Shown: positions 34,794-43,872 of the stretch, in pieces
How the letters are laid out: each line of letters begins with the position of its first letter
Position numbering within the stretch: the stretch's first letter is position 1
Assembly (NCBI RefSeq): GCF_900100455.1
Contig: NZ_FNCV01000002.1
Coordinates: 186,001-250,000, forward strand
From: Roseospirillum parvum
GTDB taxonomy: Bacteria; Pseudomonadota; Alphaproteobacteria; Rhodospirillales; Rhodospirillaceae
Length of the DNA: 64,000 nucleotides
Direction of reading: 5' to 3'
Translations under genes and position numbers: made by a program
The notes under the pieces: generated by a model
Database searches by the model: none
What the model saw: only the letters and a program-made list of their open reading frames with translations
What the model was told of the DNA's origin: nothing

Positions 34794-36131
34794 ATGCCCC
34801 ATGGCCGCCCCAAACCCCACCCGCGGATCGATGCCGCCCTGGCGTGCCTTCACGGGCTCATGCCGGCCGACAAAAGCTGGCGCCACAGGGTTCTGCTCGT
34901 CCTGGTCCTGATGGCGGTGGCGCTGGGGGCGCGCCTTCTGATCGCGCCGCTGGACGGCGGCATCCAGTACATCACCTTCTTCCCCTCGGTGGCCATTGCC
35001 GCCGTGCTGGGCGGCTTCTGGGCCGGCATGTTCGCCGCGCTGATCGGCACGCTGCTGGCCACCTACCTGTTCTGGCCGCCCTACATGGCCTGGACCTTCG
35101 GCTTCGAGAAGGAAATGCTGCTGTCCAACGCGGTGTTCCTGGTCGATGCCCTGCTGGTCTGCACGGCCATCGAGGCGATGCACAGCTTCTACCGCCGCTT
35201 CCTGGGGGCCGAGGAGGACTTGCGGCTGGCCGCCACGGTGTATGCCCATTCCTCGGAAGGCATCATGGTCACCGATGCCAACTCGCGCATCCTCACCGTC
35301 AACCCGGCCTTCACCGAGATCACCGGCTATGCGGCCGACGAGGCGGTGGGCCAGTCCCCGGCCCTGCTGCGCTCCAACCGCCACGAACCCCGGTTCTACG
35401 ACGACATGTGGCAGGCCATCGCCAAGGACGGCTCCTGGCAGGGCGAGGTGTGGAACCGGCGCAAGAACGGCGAGGCCTACCTGCAATGGCTCAGCATCAA
35501 CCGGGCCACCGACCAGACCAGCCGCAACCTGCGCTTTGTGGCGGTCTTCCGCGACATCACCGACAGCCACCTGAAGGACGAGCAGATCCGCCATCTGGCC
35601 TTCCACGACCCGCTGACCGGCCTGCCCAACCGGCTGATCCTCTATGATCGCCTGCAACACGCCATCGCCCGCACCCGGCGCGAGGACGAGTGCCTGGCCC
35701 TGATCTTCCTCGACCTCGACCGCTTCAAGGAGGTCAACGACCGCCTGGGCCACGAGATCGGCGACCTGTTGTTGCAGGAGGTGGCGCGCCGCATCCAGGA
35801 CCACCTGCGCGCCTCCGACACCGCCGTGCGCCTGGGCGGCGACGAGTTCGTCGTGCTCATGGAAGGGCAGGACCCGGTGGCCCACTGCCCGCGCGCCTCA
35901 AGCGCCCTGATCCGGGCCATTTCCCAGCCGATGGAGCTTCAGGGCCACACCGTGCAGGTGGGGGCCTCGCTGGGCGTCGCCTACTTCCCGGACGACGCCG
36001 AGGACATGGACACCCTGCTGAACAAGGCCGATGCGGCGATGTACGCCGCCAAGTCGGCCGGCCGCAACACCTACCGCCTCTCCGCCGACCTGCCCCCCAT
36101 GGCCGCGAGCCCGGTGGTGGCGCCGGGGTGA
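34794..36131 (+). CDS. Membrane DUF4118-PAS-GGDEF diguanylate cyclase
   Basis: 445 residues. Four N-terminal helices (about 30-140: VLLVLVLMAVALGARLLI, YITFFPSVAIAAVLGG, MFAALIGTLLATYLFW, AVFLVDALLVCTAIEA) fit DUF4118, the KdpD-type membrane region. A PAS domain follows (about 150-270: MVTDANSRILTVNPAFTEITGY). The GGDEF domain (about 280-435) has LDLDRFKEVND and intact RLGGDEF; RASD five residues before it is an inhibitory I-site. It should make c-di-GMP with product inhibition. Stands alone between otsA (divergent) and a tRNA. Confidence 0.9.
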   Translation: MPHGRPKPHPRIDAALACLHGLMPADKSWRHRVLLVLVLMAVALGARLLIAPLDGGIQYITFFPSVAIAAVLGGFWAGMFAALIGTLLATYLFWPPYMAWTFGFEKEMLLSNAVFLVDALLVCTAIEAMHSFYRRFLGAEEDLRLAATVYAHSSEGIMVTDANSRILTVNPAFTEITGYAADEAVGQSPALLRSNRHEPRFYDDMWQAIAKDGSWQGEVWNRRKNGEAYLQWLSINRATDQTSRNLRFVAVFRDITDSHLKDEQIRHLAFHDPLTGLPNRLILYDRLQHAIARTRREDECLALIFLDLDRFKEVNDRLGHEIGDLLLQEVARRIQDHLRASDTAVRLGGDEFVVLMEGQDPVAHCPRASSALIRAISQPMELQGHTVQVGASLGVAYFPDDAEDMDTLLNKADAAMYAAKSAGRNTYRLSADLPPMAASPVVAPG

Positions 36132-36230
36132 GGGGGCTGGTGGAGACGGGAAGAATGGTGGAGGTGAGAGGCGTAGCCTCGAACCGGAACCCGCACCTTG
36201 GGTTGGCGGGCGGCAAGGTGCAAAGAAAAA

Positions 36231-36307
36231 TGGTGGGCCCGGCAGGACTCGAACCTGCAACCAGACGGTTATGAGCCGTCGGCTCTAACCAATTGAGCTA
36301 CAGGCCC
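36231..36307 (-). tRNA. tRNA with CAT anticodon (probably tRNA-Ile2, otherwise Met)
   Basis: A 77-nt cloverleaf with encoded CCA: acceptor GGGCCTG/CGGGCCC, D stem GCTC/GAGC, anticodon stem GACGG/CCGTC with loop CTCATAA, T stem GCAGG/CCTGC with TTCGAGT. Initiator features (unpaired first base, GGG/CCC anticodon stem) are missing. The acceptor and anticodon stem resemble lysidine-modified tRNA-Ile2 more than elongator tRNA-Met, but sequence alone leaves this open. Confidence 0.85.
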
Positions 36308-36387
36308 CCCATACCGCCCCATTCTTGAAACACCGACGCCGCCACCGCAAGCACCATTTTTGCGGGCAGTGGCCGGCCGCCGCCCCG

Positions 36388-37140
36388 TCACCCCCGCCCC
36401 GTTCCCAGCAGCACCTCGCGGGCCTGGTTCAGTTTGGCGGCCAGCCAGGCGCTGCCGCCCTTGTCCGGGTGGACCTGGGCGATCAGGCGGCGGTGGGCGG
36501 CGCGGATGGCGTCGTCGCTCGCGCCGTCGTCCAGGCCCAGGATGTCCAGCGCCTCGGCGCGGCTCATCGGGCCGTCGGCCGCCGCGCCCTCGCCCTCGCC
36601 CGAACCCGCCTCCGACCCCACGTCGTCGGCCCAGTCCGGACGGTTGCGGGTCAGCCAGGTGGCCAGCAGGCGCCGCGAGTCCGCGTCCTCGGTCAGGGCC
36701 CGGGCCAGGGCGCCGATCTCCTGGCGCGACAGGCTGTCCAGGGAGCGCCCGGCGAAGGGGCCGGCGCGCACGGTGCCGGTCATCTCGCCGCTTTCAAGGT
36801 CGAGACTGAGGGCCAGCCAGGCGGTTTCCACCTGCGAGGTCCGCCCCGCCCCGGCGTTGCCGAAGCCGCGCGGCCCGCCGCCGAACAGGCCGCCCAGGCC
36901 GCGCCTGAGGCTCATCAACTGGGCCAGCCGGTTGAGCCAGGGCAGATAGCCGAGCAGGGCGGCCAGGGCCCAGCCCAGGCGCCCGGTGACGATCAAAAGC
37001 AGGATCCCCACCCCGAGCAGCACCCCGGCCACCATGCGCACCGCCCGCCACAGGTCGGCCGGTTCGGCGTCGCGGGCCCAGCGGCCGAGCAGGATCAGCC
37101 CGATCAGCAGGCCGACGCCGAGCAGAAAGGCGGGCAACAT
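36388..37140 (-). CDS. Membrane-anchored J-domain protein
   Basis: 250 residues. Two N-terminal hydrophobic segments (AFLLGVGLLIGLILLG and MVAGVLLGVGILLLIV) and a Gly/Arg-rich linker precede a central region that resembles the alphaproteobacterial DnaJ-related family (LESGEMTGTVRAGPFAGRSL, LLATWLTRNRPDWAD). A C-terminal short J domain of the TIM14/PAM18 type follows (about 195-250: SRAEALDILGL, IRAAHRRLIAQVHPDKGGS with HPD). It lies 2 nt after the VWA gene, as the last gene of the mipZ operon. Confidence 0.85.
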   Translation of the reverse strand: MLPAFLLGVGLLIGLILLGRWARDAEPADLWRAVRMVAGVLLGVGILLLIVTGRLGWALAALLGYLPWLNRLAQLMSLRRGLGGLFGGGPRGFGNAGAGRTSQVETAWLALSLDLESGEMTGTVRAGPFAGRSLDSLSRQEIGALARALTEDADSRRLLATWLTRNRPDWADDVGSEAGSGEGEGAAADGPMSRAEALDILGLDDGASDDAIRAAHRRLIAQVHPDKGGSAWLAAKLNQAREVLLGTGRG

Positions 37141-37142
37141 GG

Positions 37143-37850
37143 CTAGCGCCCTCCCAGCCGGCTGGTCAGGCGCAGGGGCGGGCGGGTCCTGGCCTCCCAG
37201 TCCTTGAGCGCCGACCAGCCGCCGGCGGCATAGACCGCCGCCCCGGCCAGCAGGGCCTTGAGATGGGCCGGGCTGGCTCCGTCGAAAGGATGGTGCACGC
37301 CGCCGGTCAGGCGGGCGATCTCGGCGAACAGGGGGCCGGCCACCGGGTCGTGGCCTTCCTGGAACAGGAAGGCCGGCACCCCGGCCAGGGTCAGCCGCCC
37401 GGCGGCGGCCATCACCGCGTCGGGCGGCTCCTCCAGGCAGTCGCCGACAAAGACCAGGGCCTTGAGGTCGCCGCCCTTGGCCAGCTCGGCGGCATGGTCG
37501 AGCACGCGGGCCAACTGGGTCGCCCCGGCGCGACAGGTGACGCGGCCCATCAACCCTTGCAGACGCTTCGGGTCGGCCACCCAGGGAGTTGCCTTCAGCT
37601 CCTGAAAACCCCGGTAGAACAGCAGCTTGACGGCCAGCCCGGCGGCCGACTCGAACATCGTCGCCTGCAGATGGGCGGCGCGGTCCCAGGTCGGCTGGCG
37701 CGACGCCGTGGCATCCACGGCAAAGAGCAGCCGGGGCGCCCCGGCCGGCACGGTGGCCGGCACCTGGGCCGCCTGCTCCAGGAAGGCGGCCACCGCGCCG
37801 CTCCCCTGGCCCCGGTCCGGGCGGTCGACCTCTCCCGACCCCTGGCTCAC
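37143..37850 (-). CDS. VWA-like domain protein
   Basis: 235 residues. The GTG start at 37850 overlaps the mipZ stop (GTGA), with GGAGGG 5 nt upstream. The protein has a von Willebrand A-type layout: LLFAVDATASRQPTWD (about 43-58) gives a partial MIDAS (DxTxS), and KALVFVGDCLEEPPD carries the later acidic position. I know such genes beside mipZ and J-domain genes in alphaproteobacteria, but a function is not established. Encoded between mipZ and the J-domain gene with coupling on both sides. Confidence 0.75.
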   Translation of the reverse strand: MSQGSGEVDRPDRGQGSGAVAAFLEQAAQVPATVPAGAPRLLFAVDATASRQPTWDRAAHLQATMFESAAGLAVKLLFYRGFQELKATPWVADPKRLQGLMGRVTCRAGATQLARVLDHAAELAKGGDLKALVFVGDCLEEPPDAVMAAAGRLTLAGVPAFLFQEGHDPVAGPLFAEIARLTGGVHHPFDGASPAHLKALLAGAAVYAAGGWSALKDWEARTRPPLRLTSRLGGR

Positions 37851-38770
37851 CCAGCCCCTCCCCCCAGCGCCGGACGGGCGGCCGGCGCGGCGCCGGGCGG
37901 GCGTGGCATGGGCGGGGCGCCCTCGTGGCGCACCCGGCGGCCCAGGTTGATGGCTTTCAGGAGGGCGCGCAGCTCGTTGCGCGCCGTGATGTGCGACATG
38001 GTCAGGGACTGGCCGACCCCGGCCCGCCTGAGGTCGAGCAGGGTCAGCCCGGCCAGGAACAGCTCGCGGAAGATGACCCGCTCCGACAGCCCGGCGATCA
38101 GGGTGAAGCCCAGGCGCGGCCCCAACTGGCCGAGCAGGCGGGCCATCTCGCGCTTGTTGTGGGCGTTGAGGTTGGACAGCCGGTTGCGCAGCACGATCCA
38201 CTGGATTTCCCCGCCGTCGGCCTGGGCGCGGGCCTGCTTGGCCTCCCACACCATGGCCGCGTAGTGGCTGGGCCGCACGATGCGGTCGCTCTGGACATCG
38301 ACCAGGGCCAGCACGTCGAGATCGACCAGACTGTCGTTCAAGGGGGTGATCAGGGTGTCGGCCCAGGCGTGGCCGCGCCGCGACAGGGCGCTGTCCGAGC
38401 CCGGGGTGTCGACCACCACCACCCGCGCCCCGCCGCCCTCGGCCGAGGTCAGCTCGGCCAGGGCGTGGTCGACCGCCCGGGCGTCGGCCATCGCGTCGCC
38501 GCTGGGGGCCAGCGAGCGGTGACCGAGCGGGATCGGCAGGCCGGCGTTGCGCAACTCCTCGAAGCCGCAGCGGTTCTCGATGTAGCGGGTCAGGCTGCCC
38601 TGGCGGCCGTCCAGATCGAGGGTGGCCACCGGCAGGCCGGCGTCCATCAGGGCGACGGCGATGTGAAAGGCGATGGTGCTCTTGCCGGTGCCGCCCTTCT
38701 CGTTGCCCACCACCAGGATGTGGGGGGCGCTGTCGGCGGGCGGCGGGGTGATCGGCGGCATGGCGGACAT
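37847..38770 (-). CDS. mipZ: MipZ-type ParA/MinD ATPase
   Basis: 307 residues. In Caulobacter, MipZ forms a gradient from the ParB-marked poles and blocks FtsZ assembly there, placing the division site. Deviant Walker A is GNEKGGTGKST (about 25-35), and switch and Walker B regions are DLDGRQGSLTRYIENR and VVVDTPGSDSALSR. ADTLITPLNDSLVDLDVLA and QWIVLRNRLSNLNAHNKR are family signatures. Start at 38770 with GAGGGA 9 nt upstream. The C-terminal tail is Pro/Ala-rich. Confidence 0.92.
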   Translation of the reverse strand: MSAMPPITPPPADSAPHILVVGNEKGGTGKSTIAFHIAVALMDAGLPVATLDLDGRQGSLTRYIENRCGFEELRNAGLPIPLGHRSLAPSGDAMADARAVDHALAELTSAEGGGARVVVVDTPGSDSALSRRGHAWADTLITPLNDSLVDLDVLALVDVQSDRIVRPSHYAAMVWEAKQARAQADGGEIQWIVLRNRLSNLNAHNKREMARLLGQLGPRLGFTLIAGLSERVIFRELFLAGLTLLDLRRAGVGQSLTMSHITARNELRALLKAINLGRRVRHEGAPPMPRPPGAAPAARPALGGGAG

Positions 38771-38783
38771 GGGCAAGGGTCCC

Positions 38784-40856
38784 TCAGGCGGCGTCGGCCG
38801 GCGCGGCGGCCAGCCACACGGCACAGTCGTGGAACACGGCGCCGCCGTTGGGCGCCGGGCTGTCGGTGCTGGTCAGGGCGTTGATGCCCAGGCCGCCGGC
38901 GTGGTCGCGCCCCGGCCAGATGGTTTCGGCGATCAGCACGCCGCGCTGCACGCCGTCGAAGGCGCGCGCCGTCAGACGCACCCGGCCGCGCCGGTTGCCC
39001 AACGCCACCGCCGCCCCGTCGGCCAGCCCGAGGGCGGCCAGATCGCCGGGGTGGACCTTGACCTCGGGCGCCTTCTCCTTGGCCCGCGAGGTGGCGGTTT
39101 CGGTGAAGGTGGTGTTGAGGAAGTTGCGGGCCGGGGCGGTGACCAGCCGGAAGGGATGTTCGGCGTCGGCCTCCTCGATCACCGCCCAGTGGTCGGGCAG
39201 CGCCGGCAGGCGGTGCCCCTCGGCCCCGGTGCGGGCCCAGTCGGCCTTGAAGCGGAAGCGGCCCTCGGCACCGCCGAAGCCGTTCAGGAAGTGGGCCGTC
39301 TCGAAGTCCGGCGCCCGGTCGAGCCAGGTGGCGTTGTCCCAGCTTTCGACCGGCGGCAGGCCGGAGCGGACGACGGTGGTGGCGACGATCTCGGCGGCGC
39401 TCATGGTGAAGCTTTCGTGCTCGGCCCCCAGGCGGGCGGCCAGGGCGCGGTGGACCTCGTGGTTGGGGCGCGCCTCGGCGAAGGGGGCGATCACCGGGCG
39501 GGCCACCTGAAGATGGGTATGGCCGCCCGCCTTGTAGAGGTCGTCGTGCTCAAGGAAGGTGGTGGCCGGCAGGATGATGTCGGCCAGGGCCGCCGTTTCG
39601 GTCATGAACTGCTCGTGCACGGCCAGGAACATCCCCGCGTCGGCCAGCCCGGCGCGAACCCGCCGCTGGTCCGGGTTGACCGCCGCCGGGTTGGTGTTCT
39701 GGACCAGCATGGCGCCGACCGGCGGGCCGCCCATGAGGGCCTCGGCATCACCGCCCAGGATGTCGGCCAGCCGGCTCATGTCCAGCTCGCGCTGGCCGGT
39801 GTGCGGGCCGTCGGCGGCGGTGATCAGGGTGGTGTCGATGGGGTAGATGTCGGAGTTGGCGAACAGCGCCCCGCCGCCCCTGACCTGCCAGGCGCCGGTG
39901 ACGGCGGGCAAACAGGTGGCGGCGTGCATCGCCGCCGCCCCGTTGCGGCTGCGCGTGAAGCCGAAGCCCAGGCGCAGGAAGGCCTTTTTGGTCGACCCCC
40001 AAAGACGCGCCGCCGCCCGGATGGTTTCGGCCTCGATGCCGGTGATGGCGGCCGCCCATTCCGGGGTGCGCGCCATCAGATGGGCCTCCACCGTGTCGTC
40101 GAAGTCGGTCAGGCGGGCCAGATAGGCGCGGTCGGCCAGCCCCTCGGCCAGCAGCACCTGCATCATCGCCGCCGCCAGGGCGCCGTCGGTGCCGGGGCGG
40201 AGCATCAGGTGCAGGTCGGCCTTCTCGGCGGTGGCGGTGCGGTAGGGGTCGACCACCATCAGCTTGGCGCCATGCCCCTTCACCGCCTTGGCCACCCAGG
40301 CCATGACGTTGACCTGGGTGTGCACCGGGTTGGCGCCCCAGATCAGGATGACCTCGGCCTCGGCCATCTCGCGTGGATCGAGGCCGCGCTTGGCGCCCAC
40401 CCCGGCCAGCCAGCCGGCGGTGGCGATGGTCGAGCAGATGGTCCCCTTCTGGCGCGAATAGCCGAGCAGATGGGGCAGCCGCTTCAGGCCGTCGCGCTGC
40501 AGCAGGCCCATGGTGCCGGCGTAGTTGTAGGGCCACACCGCCTCCGCCCCGTGGCTCTGGACGGTGCGGGTGAAGCCCTCGGCGATCTCGTCCAGGGCGT
40601 CGTCCCAGGAGATCGGGGCGAAGTCGCCGCCACCCTTGGGCCCGGTGCGGCGCAACGGCGTGGCCAAACGCTCCGGGTGGTGGACCCGCTCGGCGTAGCG
40701 CGCCACCTTGGCGCAGATCACCCCGTCGGTGTAGCCCTGCCCCTTGGCCCCGTGCAGCCGGCCCACGGTGTGGGCGTTAAGGCGCTCCACCTCCAGCGCG
40801 CAGGTGCTGGGGCAGTCGTGGGGGCAGACCGAGAAGACACGCTCTGGGGCGGACAT
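38784..40856 (-). CDS. Molybdopterin (bis-PGD) oxidoreductase with one 4Fe-4S cluster
   Basis: 690 residues, COG0243 family (formate dehydrogenase/nitrate reductase/thiosulfate reductase group). The N-terminal 4Fe-4S site is CPHDCPSTC with a fourth Cys in GVICAKV. Then come ISWDDALDEIAEGF, the Mo-cofactor region ICSTIATAGW and EVILIWGANPVHTQVN, and a C-terminal molydopterin dinucleotide domain (FRLVTAPARNFLNTTFTET). No signal peptide, electron-transfer subunit or membrane subunit is encoded beside it, so it should be cytosolic. The substrate is unknown. The start at 40856 has GGAG 6 nt upstream. Its stop is 13 nt from mipZ, so it probably leads that operon. Confidence 0.85.
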   Translation of the reverse strand: MSAPERVFSVCPHDCPSTCALEVERLNAHTVGRLHGAKGQGYTDGVICAKVARYAERVHHPERLATPLRRTGPKGGGDFAPISWDDALDEIAEGFTRTVQSHGAEAVWPYNYAGTMGLLQRDGLKRLPHLLGYSRQKGTICSTIATAGWLAGVGAKRGLDPREMAEAEVILIWGANPVHTQVNVMAWVAKAVKGHGAKLMVVDPYRTATAEKADLHLMLRPGTDGALAAAMMQVLLAEGLADRAYLARLTDFDDTVEAHLMARTPEWAAAITGIEAETIRAAARLWGSTKKAFLRLGFGFTRSRNGAAAMHAATCLPAVTGAWQVRGGGALFANSDIYPIDTTLITAADGPHTGQRELDMSRLADILGGDAEALMGGPPVGAMLVQNTNPAAVNPDQRRVRAGLADAGMFLAVHEQFMTETAALADIILPATTFLEHDDLYKAGGHTHLQVARPVIAPFAEARPNHEVHRALAARLGAEHESFTMSAAEIVATTVVRSGLPPVESWDNATWLDRAPDFETAHFLNGFGGAEGRFRFKADWARTGAEGHRLPALPDHWAVIEEADAEHPFRLVTAPARNFLNTTFTETATSRAKEKAPEVKVHPGDLAALGLADGAAVALGNRRGRVRLTARAFDGVQRGVLIAETIWPGRDHAGGLGINALTSTDSPAPNGGAVFHDCAVWLAAAPADAA

Positions 40857-40989
40857 GGCGGGCTCCGACGCGGGGGACATCCAGGCCCCGACCTTAACCC
40901 GCCCGGCGCCCGGCCGACAACGGCGGCCGCCCCCGCCTTGCGCCCGACCGCCGGCACGGTGTAAAGCGACGGATCAGCCGACGCCCATA

Positions 40990-41033
40990 AATAGCCCGCC
41001 CCCCTCCCGTATCAATAGCCCGCCCCCCTCCCG
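40990..41033. repeat. Two 20-nt direct repeats before the queuosine-precursor transporter
   Basis: AATAGCCCGCCCCCCTCCCG occurs at 40990-41009 and again at 41014-41033, a 24-nt period, ending 18 nt before the start codon at 41052. Candidate operator pair or slipped duplication; no match to a preQ1 riboswitch can be seen. Confidence 0.7.
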
Positions 41034-41051
41034 GACGAAAGCCCGCGCCCC

Positions 41052-41624
41052 ATGCCGACCATCCCGCGCCCCCTGATCCTGCCCGTCCTGGCCATGATGG
41101 CGGTGGTCACCGCCTCCAACATCCTGGTCCAGTACCCGATCAACGATCTGCTCACCTGGGGGGCGTTCACCTATCCGGTGGCTTTCCTGGTCACCGACCT
41201 GACCAACCGCCACCTGGGCCCGGTGGCCGCCCGCCGGGTGGTCCTGGTCGGCTTCGCGCTGGCCGTGGTGCTGTCCATCTGGCTGGCCACGCCGCGCATC
41301 GCCGTGGCCTCGGGCAGCGCCTTCCTGGCCGCCCAGATGCTCGATGTTCAGGTGTTCGACCGACTGCGCCGCCGGGTCTGGTGGCTGCCGCCGCTGGTCA
41401 GCTCGCTGATCGGCTCGGGGCTGGACACGGCGATCTTCTTTTCCCTCGCCTTCACCGGGCTGCCGGGGGCGCCGGTCAGCCTTTTGGGGATCGAAATGAC
41501 CTGGTGGGTGGCGCTGGCGATCGGCGATTTCGGGGTCAAGCTGGCCCTTGCCCTGACCATGCTGCTGCCCTTCCGGGCCCTGGCCCCGCACGGCACCCCG
41601 CGTGGTGCTCCGGGGGGCGCCTGA
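41052..41624 (+). CDS. yhhQ: Queuosine precursor transporter (YhhQ/VUT family)
   Basis: A 190-residue inner-membrane protein with about six helices. It carries ASNILVQYPI, WGAFTYPVAFLVTDLTNRHLG and the C-terminal EMTWWVALAIGDFGVKLALALTMLLPF of the family that imports preQ0/preQ1. queA, the enzyme adding the cyclopentenyl ring to preQ1-tRNA, lies at 58.3 kb, so queuosine modification is used by this organism. Confidence 0.88.
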   Translation: MPTIPRPLILPVLAMMAVVTASNILVQYPINDLLTWGAFTYPVAFLVTDLTNRHLGPVAARRVVLVGFALAVVLSIWLATPRIAVASGSAFLAAQMLDVQVFDRLRRRVWWLPPLVSSLIGSGLDTAIFFSLAFTGLPGAPVSLLGIEMTWWVALAIGDFGVKLALALTMLLPFRALAPHGTPRGAPGGA

Positions 41625-41712
41625 ACGCCCCGCAGCCGCACACTCTTGCCGCAATCACCCGCGACCCTCATCATGACGGCGCATTTCAGGTTTCGCGGTG
41701 CGGAGGGAGGCG

Positions 41713-43413
41713 ATGCGGGCTGATCCGGCGTTCCGGCCGATCTCGTCGCGGCGCCGCCGGGTGATCTGGCGGCGGCGCTGGCGGCGCCTGCCCGGCTCGC
41801 CGCTGACCCGGCGCATCCTGGCCGTCAACCTGCTCGCCCCGCTGCTGCTGGTCGGCGGGCTGCTGTACCTGGACCACTATCAGGAAACCCTGGTCGAGAC
41901 CCGCCTCTCCGGCCTGCACACCCAGGCCGCGCTGATCGCCGCCGCCATCGGTGAAAGTGCCGTGACCACCCACCCCGGGCCGATCCCGCTGATCGGCGCC
42001 GGGGTGCTGCGCCACGAACTGGCGGTCGAGGAAAGCCGCATGATGATCCGCCGGCTGGCCGACCTGATCGGCCTGCGCATCCGGCTGTTCGACCCCAACG
42101 GCCTGCTGGTCGCCGACTCCCAGATGCTGCGCGGCCCGGGCGGGCTGGTCCAGGTGCGCGACCTGCCGCCGCCGGACCAGGACCTGCTGACCCGCCTGTG
42201 GCGCTGGCTGCACGACCGCCTGCTGGCGACCACGGTGCTGAGCGGCCCCTACCCGCCCTATGTGGAGCGCGCCCGGCAGACCAGCGTCGACTACGACGAG
42301 GTGGCCATCGCCCTTGATGTGGGCGAGCCGGCGCACGCCATCCGCGCCACCGAGGAAGGGCCGCGCATCCTCTCCTACGCCGTGCCGGTGCAGTTCTACA
42401 AACAGGTGGTGGGCGCGGTGATGGTCTCGGAAAGCTCGGCCGGGCTCGATGCCGAGGTGTTCCAGGTGCGCACCACCATCCTCAAGGTGTTCCTGGCGGT
42501 GCTGGCGGTGACGGTGCTGGTCTCGGTCTATCTGGCCCGCACCATCGCCCGGCCCTTGCGCCTGCTGGCGGCGCGCGCCGAGCGCATCCGCCACGCCGAG
42601 GGGGGCGGCGGCGGGCGCGGGGTGGAGATCCCCGACTTCACCCGGCGCGGCGACGAGATCGGCGAATTGTCCGGCGTGCTGCGCCAGATGACCGCCGCCC
42701 TGTGGGCCCGCATGGACGCCATCGAGCGCTTCGCCGCCGACGTGGCACACGAGATCAAGAACCCCCTGACCTCGCTGAAAAGCGCCGTCGAGACGGTGGC
42801 CCGGGTGCGCGACCCGGAGCAGCAGAAGCGGCTGATGGGCATCATCGAGGACGACGTGAAGCGCCTCGATCGGCTGATCAGCGACATTTCCGACGCCTCG
42901 CGGCTGGACGCCGAGCTGTCGCGCGCCGAGACGGCGCCGGTCAAGGTGGCCGAGATGCTGGGCACCCTGGCCGCCATCCACCGCGACACCGCCGAGAGCG
43001 TGGCGCTCGACCTGGCCCTGCCCGAGGGCGGCGACCCGCTGCCGGTGGCGGCGGTCGAGGGGCGGCTGACCCAGGTGTTGCGCAACCTGTTGTCCAACGC
43101 GCGGTCGTTCTCGCCGCCCGGGGGGCGGATCCGGCTGGCCGCGTGGCGCGACAACGGGCGGGTGCTGGTCAGCGTCGAGGACGACGGCCCGGGCATCCCG
43201 CCGGGCAAGGAAGAGGCCATCTTCGACCGCTTCTATTCCGACCGTCCGGCGGGCGAGAAGTTCGGCACCCATTCCGGGCTGGGGCTGGCCATCTCGCGCC
43301 AGATCGTCGAGGCCGCCGGCGGCACCCTGACCGCCGGCAACCGCCAGACCCCCGACGGCACGGTGGCCGGGGCCCGTTTCCTGGTCGACCTGCCGGCGCT
43401 GGGCGAGGGGTAG
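41713..43413 (+). CDS. chvG: ChvG/ExoS-type sensor histidine kinase
   Basis: 566 residues, start at 41713 with GGAGG 2 nt from the ATG spacer. Basic N-terminus, helix 1 (ILAVNLLAPLLLVGGLLYL), a periplasmic stimulus-sensing domain of about 220 residues (YQETLVETRLSGLHTQAALIAAAIGE, MRGPGG-type region), helix 2 (VFLAVLAVTVLVSVYLA), HAMP, and the kinase: H-box ADVAHEIKNPLTSLKSAVET, N-box NLLSNARSFSP, G1 DDGPGIP, G2 HSGLGLAI. This is the acid/envelope stress kinase of alphaproteobacteria. The regulator chvI and the HPr kinase usually next to it are not here. Confidence 0.9.
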   Translation: MRADPAFRPISSRRRRVIWRRRWRRLPGSPLTRRILAVNLLAPLLLVGGLLYLDHYQETLVETRLSGLHTQAALIAAAIGESAVTTHPGPIPLIGAGVLRHELAVEESRMMIRRLADLIGLRIRLFDPNGLLVADSQMLRGPGGLVQVRDLPPPDQDLLTRLWRWLHDRLLATTVLSGPYPPYVERARQTSVDYDEVAIALDVGEPAHAIRATEEGPRILSYAVPVQFYKQVVGAVMVSESSAGLDAEVFQVRTTILKVFLAVLAVTVLVSVYLARTIARPLRLLAARAERIRHAEGGGGGRGVEIPDFTRRGDEIGELSGVLRQMTAALWARMDAIERFAADVAHEIKNPLTSLKSAVETVARVRDPEQQKRLMGIIEDDVKRLDRLISDISDASRLDAELSRAETAPVKVAEMLGTLAAIHRDTAESVALDLALPEGGDPLPVAAVEGRLTQVLRNLLSNARSFSPPGGRIRLAAWRDNGRVLVSVEDDGPGIPPGKEEAIFDRFYSDRPAGEKFGTHSGLGLAISRQIVEAAGGTLTAGNRQTPDGTVAGARFLVDLPALGEG

Positions 43414-43440
43414 TTTTTTCCGAGACGAAGGAGAGAGGAT

Positions 43441-43833
43441 ATGTTGAGAGCTCTTGCAATCCTGCTTGCCGCCCTGGTCCCGCTGGCTGCCTGTGTGCAG
43501 ACCGTCGATGGCGCCCTCGAGGAAGGGGGCACGCGGATGACCAACCAGATGATCGCCCGGGAGATGGCCGGGCGAACCATGCAGGCCCGGTTCAAGCAGG
43601 GCTATGTGGCCACCCACAGCTTCACCTTCGCCGCCGACTCCGACGCGCTGACGGTGGACACGCACGACGGCGGGCGCTGGCATCCCTCGGGCGACGGCCT
43701 GCTCTGCCTGGAGTGGCCCAAGGGCCTGAAGTGGACCCGCGACGGCTACTGCTTCGCCGCCGTCAAACAGGCCGGCGGCTACGGCCTCTACGACACGGTG
43801 ATCGAGCAGATCCGCATCGAACTGACCCCCTGA
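43441..43833 (+). CDS. Small lipoprotein
   Basis: 130 residues; AAGGAGAG lies just before the ATG. Signal peptide with lipobox LAAC at residues 15-18. The mature part contains a pair of Cys (LLCLEWPKGLKWTRDGYCFAAVK) and no known family. It lies 27 nt after the histidine kinase stop in the same direction, so it may be co-expressed and could be a periplasmic partner. Confidence 0.72.
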   Translation: MLRALAILLAALVPLAACVQTVDGALEEGGTRMTNQMIAREMAGRTMQARFKQGYVATHSFTFAADSDALTVDTHDGGRWHPSGDGLLCLEWPKGLKWTRDGYCFAAVKQAGGYGLYDTVIEQIRIELTP

Positions 43834-43872
43834 TACGGACACGCGATGAGTGGGACTCATCGCGGTTTAAGA

